From Nelumbo lutea (taxonomy: Eukaryota; Streptophyta; Magnoliopsida; Proteales; Nelumbonaceae): a stretch of DNA of 64,000 nt. Under the pieces are notes generated by a model, which saw nothing but the letters and a program-made list of their open reading frames with translations, was not told the DNA's origin and made no database searches. The translations under genes and the position numbers were made by a program. This document shows positions 34,083 through 47,406 of this stretch, one piece after another (position 1 is the stretch's first letter; the number at the start of each line of letters is the position of its first letter). The stretch spans positions 56,161,759-56,225,758 of the forward strand of contig JAKGHH010000003.1 in assembly GCA_022828595.1 (NCBI GenBank), written 5' to 3'.

Positions 34083-34323
34083 GATTAGTGCTGGCTTATT
34101 TTCAACCAGTCAAATCCATCGTCTATTTGAATCATGAGTGGTTCTTCTGGATAAAGCAACAGGGAAAGAGTGCTAGATTATTTTCAACCAGCGAAACCCA
34201 TCGTCTATTTGAATCATGAGTTATTCTTATGGAAAGCAACATGGAGAGAGCATACGGTGATACTGTTGGGTTTTGGATATTGATTAGTGCTAGTTTATTT
34301 TTTCAACCAGGCAAATCCATCTC
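34083..34323 (+). repeat. Threefold tandem repeat in PCS intron 1, about 88-bp unit
   Basis: Copies at 34083, 34171 and 34271 (the last is partial) share TTATTTTCAACCAG, AAATCCATCGTCTATTTGAA, TCATGAGT and AAAGCAACA.GGA.AGAG. The remaining sequence of 33360-34866 has a run of ten G at about 33911-33920 and no recognisable gene. Confidence 0.75.
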
Positions 34324-34866
34324 TCAGTTGGAGCACATTCTTCATTCTATCAAGTCATCTTTACGTTCTTAAAAAGCAGTAGGCACTGATGGGTGAACTT
34401 GACCACACAACTCATTCTTATATCCAACACCACATGTGAATTTAGATGCCTTCCATCCACTCTTACTCAAGAACACTACTTGGCACTAATCATATGAGAA
34501 CCTGACTTCACTGAACACTCTTTCCCTATTGCTCTCCTATAGCCAGCTTTAATAGCCCTCTTCACATGATCACATTCATGGAGATTGACCATAGTCTAGA
34601 CTGAACTGGCCTTGAGATGGTTTATTTGTGGAATATTGTTCTTGGTGGCAGATCATCTTAGTTGTCTCTTTGATGGTACAGTATCAGTGTCTTATTGCCA
34701 AAGGGGCAAGAGCTCTAAACCAGGAAAGAGACAAGGGTTGGGTATACTGTTTAGGGCTTTCAAAAGGTAAATGAAATGGAAGTGTTATAGGCAAGACGTA
34801 ACGTGAACATGTTGTTAGGCAATGATAGCTGACCTAAAATCTCGTGAAATGTAAAGCCTACTAGTA

Positions 34867-37800
34867 TGAACATAACTATTATTCTTTCTTAAAGTTTAAT
34901 AAAGTTACAAGTTACCATTCAAAAAGAGGAAAAAGAAAATACAACTAGCCCCTCCTAGATGAAAACTGTTTGCTGAAGTGGTGAAGTAGAAGAGTAAGAA
35001 GAGAAGAGAAGAGGAGAGAAGAGAGCAATGTATGGGCAGCAATAACTTCTAAGCCGGCCCTAGAAACTAGAAACTTATATATATATATATAAGTTCTTAG
35101 TCGGCCCTCAGTACAAAATAAAACAAGTTTAGGCCCAATAACTAAAGGCTCATAACAGAACATAAAACTAGAACATAGAATGATAAATAAGCCCACAAAC
35201 ACTCCCCCTCAAGCTAAGCATGGATGCCAGTCATGTTTAGCTTGCCAAGTAAGCTTAGGAACCTCATTGAAGACATGCGTTTTGTCAAAACATCAGCAAT
35301 CTGCATCTCATCTCTGAGGGTGTGTAAGGAATGCAAAGTTCACTTGAGACAATCTCAATATGCTTAGTCCTATCATGCTGTATTAGGTTATTTGCAATGT
35401 TGATTGCAGCCTTGTTGTCACAATATAGCTTAAGGGGACTATCAACTTTCATTCCTAGCTTGCCTAGGACTAGGAGAATCCTAAGCCACAATAGTGCAAC
35501 CACATTTTGTTGCAACACTATGTGCCATAGCCCTATATTCAGCTTTTGCATTTGTTCTTGCAACCACATTTTGCTTTTTTACTTCTCCAAGTAACCAAGT
35601 TCCTCTCCAACAAATGTGCAATATCTGGAAGTAGTCTTCCTATCTCCAATTGATCAAGCCCAATCGGCATTAGTATTTTCTTCAATTTCAAGTTTATTGT
35701 GCCTCTTGAATAGAATTCCTTTCCTTGGACATGTCTTTAAATACCTAAGGATCATTTCAATTGCTTTCATGTGAGGAATCTTGGGAGAATGCATGAACTG
35801 GATGAGTAGTCCTCACCAACTGACTCTTGGAGACAATGGTTTTTCTCTATTGGTGTATTTGTTAGTCTACTCCCCATCTATTGGTGTACCTTTTTTTGCT
35901 CTATTCCTGTGACCTTACAACTTTAATCCCAAGGAAGTACCTTAGATGGGCTAGATCTTTAATATCAAATTCAGATGCCAAGAACTCTTTCAATCTTTTT
36001 ATCTCTTCTAGATCATTCCCTGTAATTACCATATCATCCACATAAGACTATGAGAGCTATAAGCATATTACCTTGTTTCTTTATGAACAAGGTGCGATCT
36101 GCACCACTCTGAGTGTATCCCGCTTTCTTATGGCCCCACAAAACTTCTCAAACTTGCTTAAGCCCATATAATGCTTTCCTTAGCTTGCATACCTTCCCAT
36201 GAAAGTCATAGCTAGGTGGAGGATTCATAAATACCTCCTTATATAGATCCCCATTCAGGAAAGCATTCTTCACATTCAATTGATGTAGCTCCTAAGAAAA
36301 AAATGTAGCTAATGACAATAGAGCCCAAATTGTATTAAGCTTTGCAACTAGAGCAAAAGTCTCCTTGTAGTCAATCCCCTCTTGAGTAAACCCTTTTGCC
36401 ACCAACCTGGATTTGTATCTTTCAATGGAGCCATCCTCCTTGTGCTCTACAGTGAACACCCACTTACACCTCATTGTGCTCTTCCCTTTTGGTAGATCCA
36501 CTAAGTCCTAAGTTTTGTCTTTCATTAAGGCTTCATTTCCTCATTCATTGCCTCTCTCCATCTTGAATCAGACAAAACCTCTGAGTACCTGATAGGAACA
36601 TGGACAGAAGAAAGAGTAGGCACAAAGGAGTAGTAACAAAGAGATACACAAGAATAAGAGACATATTTAGCAATGGGATGTCGAGTATACAAGAACAGAC
36701 AAGCTTATGAAGAGCAATGAGAAGATCCAAGTCAGAAGTAGGAATGATAGCAGCTGTGATTGGGTTGCCTGGATCCACTGAAACAGTTTGATCCGAGTCC
36801 AGTTGATTGCTGCCACAAGTTGGAGGATCTCATTTCCTTTTCCTGTAGACAATTCTCATATCTCTCTATTGTCTATTAGCCACAGCAGGCCCTTTCTCAA
36901 CATTTGGAGTAGTAACAGGTTCAATAGGAGTCTCACCAGATTCACCTAGACAGCTAGAATTAGGAGGATTAGGAGGCGAAGGTGGAAGACTCAAAGCTGA
37001 AAGTTGCACAAAAAAGGAGAGGAAGGATCCTCTTCCATCCTACTAGTCTCTCCTTGAAGAGGATTCCTGGAGGACTGAAAATAAGGTTGAGACTCGAAAA
37101 CACTATATCCTTGGTGACATACTTTCTCTTGATAATTGGATCATAGCACTTATAACATTTTTATGTGGGAGAGTACCCTAGGAAGACACCCTGTATTGCC
37201 TTAGGGTCCAACTTTGTCTTTTTAGGATCCTTGACATGGATGAAGCGCACACACAACCAAAGACTCTAGGAGGAAGAGGAAAATCTTAAAGGTCAGGATA
37301 AATGACAGAAAATGAGTTCTCATACCCAACACCCTAGATGGCATTCGATTTATTAGATACAATGCAGTAAGGATTGCTTGAGACCAATAGTTCTTGGGAA
37401 CCTTGTGTTGAAATAGTAGTGCTCGAGCTATCTCCAATAAGTGTTTATTCTTGCGCTCAACAACCCCATTCCGTTGAGGGATACTAGCACAAGATGATTG
37501 ATTCAAGATACCCACATCCTCCATGAATAGATTCAAGGAACTTTCAAAATACTTAGCAGCATTGTCTGAGCGAAATTGCTTAATCTTTTTGCCAAACTGA
37601 GTTTCAATCATTTTATAAAATACTATGGTTATCCGTGGAACATCATGCCCTTTTAACAAGTAGATCCATGTGCATTGTGAATAGTGATCAATAAAGCTAA
37701 TAAAATAATGAAAGCCATCTATAGAAACAAGGGGTGAAGAGCCCCACACATTAGAATAGACTAAATCAAAAGAAGCTTGAATTTCATTACTAGAAATTGG

Positions 37801-39627
37801 ATAAAGAGTTCTACATTGTTTTGACAACTGACACACTTCACAAACCAAACTCTAACTCAAAACACACTTAAACAACTCAAAAAACAATCATTGCATCAAA
37901 GAAAAAGACAAATGACCTAGCTTAGCATGCTACAAATGCAACTTAGTTACGGACTCCTCATTATCCTGACTACTGAAAGTAGATGACTGTAAGGCTGAAC
38001 TGATGTTTGCATCAAAATAATAGAGACCTCCAGGCTCATGACCACTCCTAATTGTTCTCTTCGTCAATCTGTCCTAAAACACAATGAGTAGGAAATAATG
38101 TTATGCTATAGTTTAAGTTTTTTGTAAGCTTAGAAATAAATACTAGGTTTGAAGCAAGATTGGGAACATGCCGAACAAATTTAAGGGAGAGATCCTTGCC
38201 TAGGTTAACCTCCCCCTTTCTAGAGATGGTGGAGAAGAAACCATCAACTACTCTAATTTTATCTTGGCCAGACATCAAACGATAAAAAGAAGATAAAAAA
38301 GACATGTGTGTCATATGGTTGGTAGCACCGAAATCAATAATCCAAGAGTTACTATAGGACCAATCACATTGTGAGCAAAGATAGTACCTGATTAGGCAAG
38401 AGAGGTGGATGTAAGTGGATTGTTGCTCAACCGAGCCATAAGTTAAAGATTTCTACCTCATCAGCTGTGAAATTCAAAAAAGACCTTGATGTGTGGGAAC
38501 TAGTGGTCTGTCCCGTCGGAAGAGGAGCAACTGTGGGCGTGTTCTTTTGGCTTTCAGCTTTGTTACTTATGACAACATTTCCACGTGTTGTTTGGTTCTT
38601 CTGAGGCTTCTTGTCCTTTCTTAATGCAACTGGTTTCAGATGAGGGTAAAGAATCTGGCAAGTCTCGTTCAAATGTCTGTCTCCTCCACAATAAGAGCAC
38701 TTGAGGTGCCTCTTGTCTGAATCCTTGCCCATTTTTTGGTTTGAAGAAATCAAGGCTGAATAGGCTGCACTTGGGTGTGTACTTGCATCTCTTGCCTTCT
38801 AGCCTCTTCGTTCCTTACAAGATAGTAAACATGCTGTAAATTTGGAAGCTCATCCCTTCCCAAAATTTGGATTTTATACTTTCATATATCGGGTCTAGGC
38901 CAACCAAGAACTTAAAGGCTCTGTCTTCTTCTATCTGTTTATCATCCTCTCCTTATCTCTTGCACTCTCCTAGTCAAGTACACGATGGTGGTCCAACTCT
39001 TCCCATAATCCTTCCAAGATTGCAAAATAAGTTGCAACAGACAATCCCCTTGCCTTAATGCAACAATATCTTGTGTTAGTCTATAAATTCTTGCATTGTT
39101 CTTCGCTGTCCATAGGTTTTAGACACCTTTTCCCAAATCTTAAAGGCTGTAGGGAAGTGCTGAACAGTCCTTGCTACCCTTGGAGTCATTGAACCAAGCA
39201 GCTAGGACATAACAATAGCATTCTCCTTGCACTAGGTTGAGTATTTAGCATCATCCTCTTTAGGTTCCTTCTTTCCATCTATATAACCCATAAGCTCCCA
39301 AGAAGTAATGAAAAGTTTGGCTGAAACAGACCATTCTCTGAAGTTATATTCATCCAACAACGCACTGGTGATTTGCAGACTATGCAGATTTAGATTTTCC
39401 TGGTTTGAGGATCTCCCACCAGTCCTATTGTCCTTAGCGGACACTTTCCTTGATATTGTGGACATGTTCTACTCCTAACAGCAACCTACAACTGTAGTCT
39501 CAAAGAGAAAGACAAAGTTTAAGACCTGTTGAAGCTGTTACTGAACTGAAAACAGCAGATACCCTGTTGAGATTTATTTGCTGTGACTCCTGAGTCCTTC
39601 CCACATCCACCGGATGTTAGAAGAAGC
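34867..39627 (-). mobile_element. Copia retrotransposon in PCS intron 1, decayed, 5' LTR not found
   Basis: On the minus strand, in order: gag start (ATG at 39465, FREWSVSAKLFITSWELMG), CCHC knuckle (CSYCGGDRHLNETC, about 38690), protease/GAG-pre region (38314-38048), integrase (37848-37222, with CEVCQLSKQCRT and FRSDNAAKYF), reverse transcriptase remnants (36501-35640, with [20 protein letters not shown]) and RNase H (35569-35285, with LYCDNKAAINIA). The polypurine tract CTTGAGGGGGAG precedes a 3' LTR starting TGTTTGTGGGC at 35201. Its far end, near 34867, is approximate. A LINE abuts the 5' side at 39628. Many frameshifts are present. Confidence 0.85.
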
Positions 39628-42600
39628 TTTTTTTTTTTTTGATTTGAAAAATAAAATTTAGCTTTTTATTAAATTGAAAAACAGATTACAGTTACTTTAT
39701 CTACTCTGCACTCCAGAGTACTACAATATACAAATAAACCCAGATTATGTAGATCAACATCCCACTGTTGTGATACAGCCAGCTACAATTTAGCCCAAAA
39801 TAAAGTAGGTCTATCAACTCCTTGTTTTACTAGAGTATCTGCCAGTCCATTCCTTGTCCTTTTAACCCATCCAAAAGTAGAGTTAAATCTCTTAGCAAGA
39901 GAATCAATCTCCCTGAATGCAAATCTGTACTTCCATGGTGCTGAGTTTACTTGCTTAGCCCAAGCAATGACCAGAAGTGAGTCCCCCTCCATCTCCAATT
40001 CTCTGGCTTCAAATTGTTCTGCTAATTTCAGGCCTTGTAGGAGTGCCATTGTCTCTGCCTGAACCGAGTCTCCATACCCAATTGGTCTTGAGAAAAAGGC
40101 CACAATTTCCCCATTGTGATTAGTGATTATGGAATACTCCCCCTATTCCTGCTCTCCCAAGGTTTCCAAGGGAGCTGCTATCAAAGTTCAGCTTCAATTT
40201 ATGTGGTTCTGGAGGTTTCCAATCCATCTTAGTAATCTCTTTGTGTGTTCCCATCTGTGTCACTTCCTTCCATTTTCTCATTATATCATTTATTGAGATA
40301 TCTTTGAATATTCAATAGTTTTTACCCAGTGTGCAGATCTGATTTTGATTGTTTCAATTACTTCCTCTCTTGACATGCTCTTCTCATTGAAAATCCTTTG
40401 ATTTCTTTCTTCCCAGATGGTCCAAACTACAACTGCTCTTGTTACCTTCCATAAGCATTTCACATTTTTTTTCCTGAAACCACATAGAATTAGAGTTGAA
40501 TAAGCTAACCACATCTTGTGGGGGTTCCCTTCCGCAGCCAAAGAGTGAGGAAAAGTTCAAATGCAAGATACAAAAGAGCAAGAGATTAGTAGATGAAGTA
40601 GGGTCTCACTACTAGCCAAATAGAGGATACAAACATGAGGAGAGAGGCATTTAACTGGCTTTCTATTCTGAAGCAAGTCACAGGTATTAACCTTTCCAAG
40701 AAACACTTCCCTACATAGGGTTTGCACTTTGGGAGTGATTGGATTACACCAAATTTCTGTTAATAGAAAAATTTCCCCCAAGGGATCTGAATGGGTAAGG
40801 GTGTTGAAAAAGGAGGCACAAGAGAAGTGACCATTTGGGGATGGAGACCAGACTCTCCTATCCATAGAATTTTGATCCAAGAAGACTTGTTCCAAATTTG
40901 AAAGAAGAACTAGGGCATCACATTAGTTGTCCCTCAAACCCCTTCTAAAGCCAAAGTCCCAGTTTAAACCAATCTCTGAGAGTAATCCAAACCTAGCAAC
41001 AGGCTTAGTCTTATAGTTTGACAAAATATAGAGAGAAGGGAATTGCTGTTTAAGGGGTGATTCCCCCAGCCAGAGGTCTTCCCAAAAAAGGACTTTGTTT
41101 CCACACCCCACATCATATCGAATACAATTAAGGAAAGAAGGAAGTACCTCAAAAATTGCTTTCCAAGGGGAAGAAGCTGCTTGAGGTACTAGTTTTGCAT
41201 CCCAGTCATTGTTCGCTACACTATGTATGCTTTCAATGACTTTATGCCACGATCTTTTGCTTTCTAGGGGAAATATCCAAAGCCATTTTCCCAAGAGAGC
41301 TGTATTCCTTTTAACTAGATTTCTGACGCCAAGTCCTCCTTGGTCCTTGCCGTTACATACCTGTTCCCACTTTACCCGATGGTCTTTCTTTTCATCTCCT
41401 GGCTCCCACAAGAAATCTCTCATTATTTTTTCCAATTGCTTTGCAATTTTTACCGGGATTCTAAAGGTGGATAGGTTGGCTAGAGTGGATCTAATCGAAG
41501 TGATTCTTCCCCCCATGGAAATGTAGTTCCTCTTCCACATGGCTAGCTTCCTAGAAAATCTTTCTATTATGGGTTTCCAAAATCTTTCTATCCTGAGATA
41601 GTCTTGGGGCAAGTCTTTTACTTCACAACCTAGTACTTGCGCTAACAAGTCAGTTTCTTCCTCTCCCAAGTTTACTTCTGCCACGCAACTCTTTTCCCAA
41701 TTGACTTTTAGGCTTGAGACTTACTGAAAATGTTCTACTAGGATCTTCAAGTTTGTTAAGCTGGATTCTGAGTAGTCCTTACAAAATATGATTATGTCAT
41801 CCACAAATTGTAAGTGGGTTACCATAACTTGATTTCTTCCTACCCTCCACCCTCTAAATTGGTTTTCTAGGTCAACCTTTATAATCAGCCTACTTAGCAC
41901 CTCCACAACCAGGGTGAAAAGGAAGGGGGAAATGGGATCTCCTTGCCTTAGCCCTTTTTTTGCTGGGAAAAAAAATCTTTTCCCACACCATTGATTAGAA
42001 TTGAGAAATGACCTGAATTGATACAACCTTTGATCCATTTTTTCCATCTTCCACCCAATCCAACCTTTTCTAGTAAACATAGGCGAAAGGACCAATCCAC
42101 CATGTCATAGGCTTTCTCTAGATCTAATTTACAAATTAAGCCTTTGCCTCCTTGTTTTTTCCTTTCTGGTACACATTCATTTGCCATGAGATTTTGATCA
42201 ATTATTTGTCTCCCTTCCACAAAGGCTCCTTGATTTTGAGAGATTACCTGGGGCAAGATGCTCTTAAAACATCCCGCTAGGACTTTAGCAATGATTTTGT
42301 ACAAGCTGCCCACCAGGCTTATTGGCTTATAATCCTTTGGAGATTTGGCATCTTTTTTCTTGGGCACTAGGGTTATGAAGGTTGCATTTGCTCCTGGTGA
42401 AATCTTCCCTTTGATGCAGAACTTAGTGAAGACTCCCATCAAAGTAGATTTTATTATTTCCTAGCAATCCTAAAAAAAATCCATTGAGAAACCATCAGGT
42501 CCAAGGGCTTTGGATCTATCCATTGAGAAAATTGACTCGTGAACCTCTTCCACATTGAAGTGCCTTTCTGGGAGGGCTAGTGTTGTGGAAAATAGTGATT

Positions 42601-44870
42601 TAAAATGATCCACAAAGGTCTTTGTAATTTCTTCCTCTGATGTTATCATCCGGCCTTCAGATTCAACACTAGAAATTTGATTTTTCCTTCTTCCATTTGC
42701 CACCAAGTGAAAAAATTGTGTTCCCATCACCCTCTAAGAGTCATTTACATCTTGATTTTTGTCTCTAGGAAATTTCCTCATTTCTCAAAATCTCCTCTAA
42801 TTCCACCTTTAGGTACCATCTTTCCGATCTTTCTTTCTTAGTACACACTCTCTGGGCTTCCTTTCAATCTAACTCCTCTATCCTTTTAGCAATTAATTCC
42901 TTTTTTTCTTCATTTCTTCCAAATTCTTCCTTATTCCAATCCTTAATCCTTTCTTTCAACCTCTTTAATTTTTTCATGAAGCTCACCCCTCTGTTGTTGG
43001 CATTGATTCCATCTTCCATCCACCATTCCTTTATTTTTTCAATGAACTTTGGGACTTCCAACCACATGTTTTCAAATCTAAAAGGAGCGGAACCCCCAAA
43101 AGAGTGTTCTTGGCTAAGGCTTAGGGGACAATGGTCAAAGGTTACCCTAGGAAGTGTTCTCAAGACTAGGCTTCCCCAAAGTTCCTCCTACTCTACAGAG
43201 AACAGGAACCTATCCAGCTTTGAACAAACTTGGTTTTCCTAAAAGTTGGACCAGGTAAAAGAGGCTTGCAAAAGGTGGGGTCTTTTAGCTCTAGAGACTC
43301 TACCAGGGCATTAAACCTCCTCATACTAGTGGTTATGGTCTGCTTTGGGTTATTTGTTTCATTTGTATATCTTATGACAATGAAATCTCCCCCCAAATAC
43401 CAAGGTCCCTCCCACGGTCCCTTAATTGCTGCAAGTTCCTCACAGAACAAGGCCCTTTCTCTATATGAGTTAGGGCCATACACATTTGTTAATACCCATT
43501 CACTTCCATCCCTTACTGTCTTGGCTTTTATTGATATTGAATACAACCCAATTAATTCTTCTACACATTCCACTTCCTCATTCCTCCACATTATGAGAAT
43601 GCCACCAGAAGCACCCCAAGAAAGGGCAAAAGACCAACTCAATCCTCTGCTATCCCAAATGCTTCTTATCCACCTTCTATCTAAATTTGAGAGTTTTGTT
43701 TCTTGAATCATTACAATTTCCGCTTTCTCTTTCCTTAATACACTTCGTATAACTCTCCTCTTTTTAGCACTACCTAATCCCCTCAAATTCCAGCACACAA
43801 TCTTCATTTCAGTTCTCTTTGTAAGCCCCTTCTACTTCCAGCTTCTAGTTGCCTCCTTTCTTCTCCCTCTTCTTGCTTTTAGCCTTTTCATAAGACACCC
43901 CACGCACTAACTTTTCCACTTCACTCAGTTTTCTCTTCCGTTTTTTATCTACACACTCTTCCTTCCTAAGGTAGACTTTGAATTTTGTCTACTCTTTCCC
44001 AGGGTTTTTTGGTCTCCTTCCTTTCCCCTTTGGCTGCTCCCTCAGTGCTCTTGCTCTATCAATATTAGTTCCCCCTCTGCTTCACTCTCTTCTAATTCCT
44101 GTTTTTCCATTCTATTTTCAGCAGAATTTTCCATCTCAATTAAGGCCTTTAATTTCCCCAAGACTAGATCCATAATCTCATTTTCTCCTATATCCACACT
44201 TTCGCTTTCTGCTGGTTTTCCTGGCACACTCGGGCCCAATTCCGCATCAGGTGTAGCTTCCATGATTGGACCTGAACAAACAAGATCAGCAGATTTAGCA
44301 CAAGAGGAGCAACAAGCAAAGGAGAACAAGGGGAGGCAAAAATAGATGAAGAAACTCCCTGAAATGGAAGAGGGGATCCCTGCCCAAAGGCAAGCTGTGA
44401 AGGGTTGTCTTCCTCTTCAGCATCAGCCTGGACCACTAACTGGATTTATTCCTCAGTTGAACCTCGATTTGGGTTCCTTCAGAGGCCCACATCCCCAACA
44501 TTGACACCTTGTTCCTGAACTTGACCTGTTCCTACCTACCCAACTCCTTTTGGTGCTTCTGTAGAATCCCCATAATCCGCAGTTGGCTCTTCCCCACTCG
44601 TTTCTTTTAACTCCAGAGCTACAGTGTCTTCTTCTTCTTCAAATAACAGTTTGGTTCCCAAATAGTCAGAGTTTTCTTTCTTGCAAGCCCTTGTAAAACT
44701 GACACTTCCTATACTTGAAGGCTGGTCATCTTCCTCTTTATCAATGTCTATGAGATTCTCCCAATCCGCCTTACCATCAGACTCCTCATGGATCTGTCTA
44801 AAGTACCTCGGATTTGTTTTTTCTGGCGTTGTTGACCTCTCCACTCCCCATAAGCTTCATTTGAAGTCTT
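39628..44870 (-). mobile_element. L1-type LINE, nearly full length
   Basis: Transcribed leftward, with its poly(A) tail seen as poly(T) at 39628-39640. ORF1 remnants (acidic, Glu-rich) lie at 44844-44042. ORF2 starts at 43807 with the AP endonuclease (MKIVCWNLRGLGSAKKRR, IQETK, GGDF). Reverse transcriptase follows (42442-41721, with FITLVPKKKDAKSPKDYKPI, GLRQGDPISPFLF and LQFVDDIIIF), then a zf-RVT Cys/His region (40895-40557) and a C-terminal RNase H (about 40250-39783). ORF2 is split by several frameshifts and stops. RNase H at the end of ORF2 is usual in plant L1 elements. Confidence 0.88.
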
Positions 44871-47142
44871 GGTTCGAATATTTCAGGAAAGAGCTGTCAC
44901 TTGGAGAGCTAGTACCAAAAAAGTTATGTGAAAACTCAGCAAACTGGATTGAGAGAAGAGTGGTTTGGAGGAAATCATAGAACCTCTAAAAGGCATCATT
45001 GGGGGCAAAGCACCTGGCCTGGACGGATTTAACTTTACTTTCATCAAGGCTGGTTGGGAGTGGCTTGAGAAAGACTTTGAGAATATGGCTCAAGGAGTTT
45101 CATAGAGTAAAAAATGTAGAGAAGATGGTGAATGCCACCTTCATTTCCTTAATCCCTAAGAAGGAAGGAGAAGTAGAACTGAAGGACTTTAGGCCTGTAA
45201 GCTTAATCAGCAGCCCTTATAAGTTATTGGCTAAGGTCCTATCCAAAAGACTGAGATATGTGTTGCACGAGGTGGTTGGGGAATCTCAAATGGCTTTTGT
45301 AGAAGGGAGACAAATACTGGATGGGGTCTTAGTGGCTAGTGAATGCATTGATTGCCATCTAAGGAGTGGTAGACCAGGTCTGATTTGTAAAATTGATTTT
45401 GAGAAGGCCTATGACCATGTGGAGTGGGGATTCTTAGAAGAAATTCAAAGCCTGGTAGGGTTTGGGGAAAAGTGGAGGGCTTGGATGTTTGCATGCATGT
45501 CTACTGTCTCTTTCTCAATTCTGCTGAATGGGATCTCATCAGAAATCTTTCAGGCTTCTAGGGGTTTGAGGCAAGGAGACCCTGTGTCTCCTTTGGCTGT
45601 TTGTTTTGGTGATGGAGATTTTGAACCTGCTATTAGAAATAAGTGGACAAGTGGGCTTAATTGAAGGTTTTAAGGTAGGTAGAGATGGACCTCACATCTC
45701 TCACTTGCAGTATGCAGATGATACTCTAATCTTCCTGGATGCAAAGGTAGAACAAATTCTGAATTTGAGGGAAATCTTGGCAAGTTTTGAGATGTTACCA
45801 GGGCTGAAGGTAAATCTATCTAAAAGCACAATAATTGCAGTTGGGGAAGTTGGGAGGGAAGTGCTGATGGAGTGGAGTGCAGAACTGGTGAGCTCCCTTT
45901 CACATATTTGGGAATGCCGATTGGTGGTACAGTGAAAGTAAACTTATGGAAGCCACTCTTGGAAAGAATTGAAAGGAGGTTAGATGGGTGGAAAGCTAAG
46001 TATTTATCTCTGGGTGGGGGGAGGGTGATACTAATTAGAAGTGTTCTATCAAGTCTTCCAACATACTACCTATCTTTGTTGAAAAATCCACCTAAGGTGG
46101 CAGAAAGGATTGAGAAGCTCCAAAGGGATTTTCTTTGGGAGGGGGTGAGAGGGGGAGGAGGGGGCAAAAGATTTCATTTGGTGAGCTGGGACAAGGTGTG
46201 CAGGCCAACGGAGAGGGGAGTGCTAGGGATAAGGAGAGTGGGAATTTTTAATAGGGCTTTGTTAGGGAAGTGGCTTTGGAGGTTCAGCTTAGGAAGGGAG
46301 GAGAGTTCATTGTGGAGGAGGGCTGTGGTGGGGAAATATGGAGTGGTAAGATACGGTTGGGAATCAAAGAAGGTGAGGGCTTCCTATGGGGTGAGTGTGT
46401 AGAAGGGGATCATGACCTTTAACAAAAAATTCAGAGATGTAACCAGCTTTGTAGGGTATGGATCTAAAATCAGGTTCTGGGAGGATGAGTAGTGTGGGGT
46501 GGGCAGGCTTTGTGACTTATGTCCAAGGCTGTATAGGTTATCTGAGGCTGAAAGTGCTATCAATGACTATTATGAGAGAAGGGGAGATCAGTTGATTTGG
46601 AGTCCGAAATTTAGGAGGCCTTTGTTGAATAAAGAAGTTGAAGAGTGCATCTCTCTCTTAGAAAAACTGGAGGGTGTAAAACCTACAATTCAGTTCAGAG
46701 ATAAGCTCTGGCGGAAAGAGTGCAAGAATGGCAAGTTCATAGTGAAGTCATGTTATTTGGCTCTCAGAAGGTGTAATTCAGATTTAAGTCATATCAAGGG
46801 CATCTGGGGAAACCCAGTTCCTCCAAGAGTTGAGGCTCTGGCCTGGCTGATAGCAATGGACAACAGTTTGACAGGTGATCACTTGAAATCCAGAGGTTTT
46901 AATATGGCTACCAGATGCTGCCTTTGTGAGGAGGAGGAGAACGCTATTCATTTATTCATCTTATGCAAATTTTCAAGCTTTCTGTGGAAAGTGTTTACAC
47001 CCATGTTCAGGGTCTTTGGCTTTCATCCAACTCCAACAGCAGAGATTTTCTCTACAAGGCCTAGGTTGACTGGGAGTAAGAAGGTGAAGATGTTATGGAG
47101 TTGTATCCTATTTGCAATATGTTGGAACATCTGGAAGGAGAG

Positions 47143-47406
47143 TGTTAGTGAAGGGGTATTTCGGTCTTTGTACCTGTTGAGAGTGCTGATGTATACTATT
47201 ATGTTAGTTCTAGTGCCTCTTAATTTCTAGTCACATTAATAATATAATAACAGGTCTGGCCGAAACTAGGTTGACTTTCCTAATTTTCGAACCAGACCTT
47301 TTCTCCTCCTTCCTCTTTCTTCCTTCTTCTTTCCTCTCTTCCTTCTTGCTGTTTACTTTACAGCTAACAAACAAAACTGACTTCTAGGGCAGGCTGAACT
47401 TTAACA
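47143..47406 (+). repeat. 5' LTR of the plus-strand Copia
   Basis: Starts TGTTAGTG and ends CTTTAACA, directly followed by the primer binding site. About ten substitutions separate it from the 3' LTR by eye, plus a 24-nt gap. Confidence 0.9.
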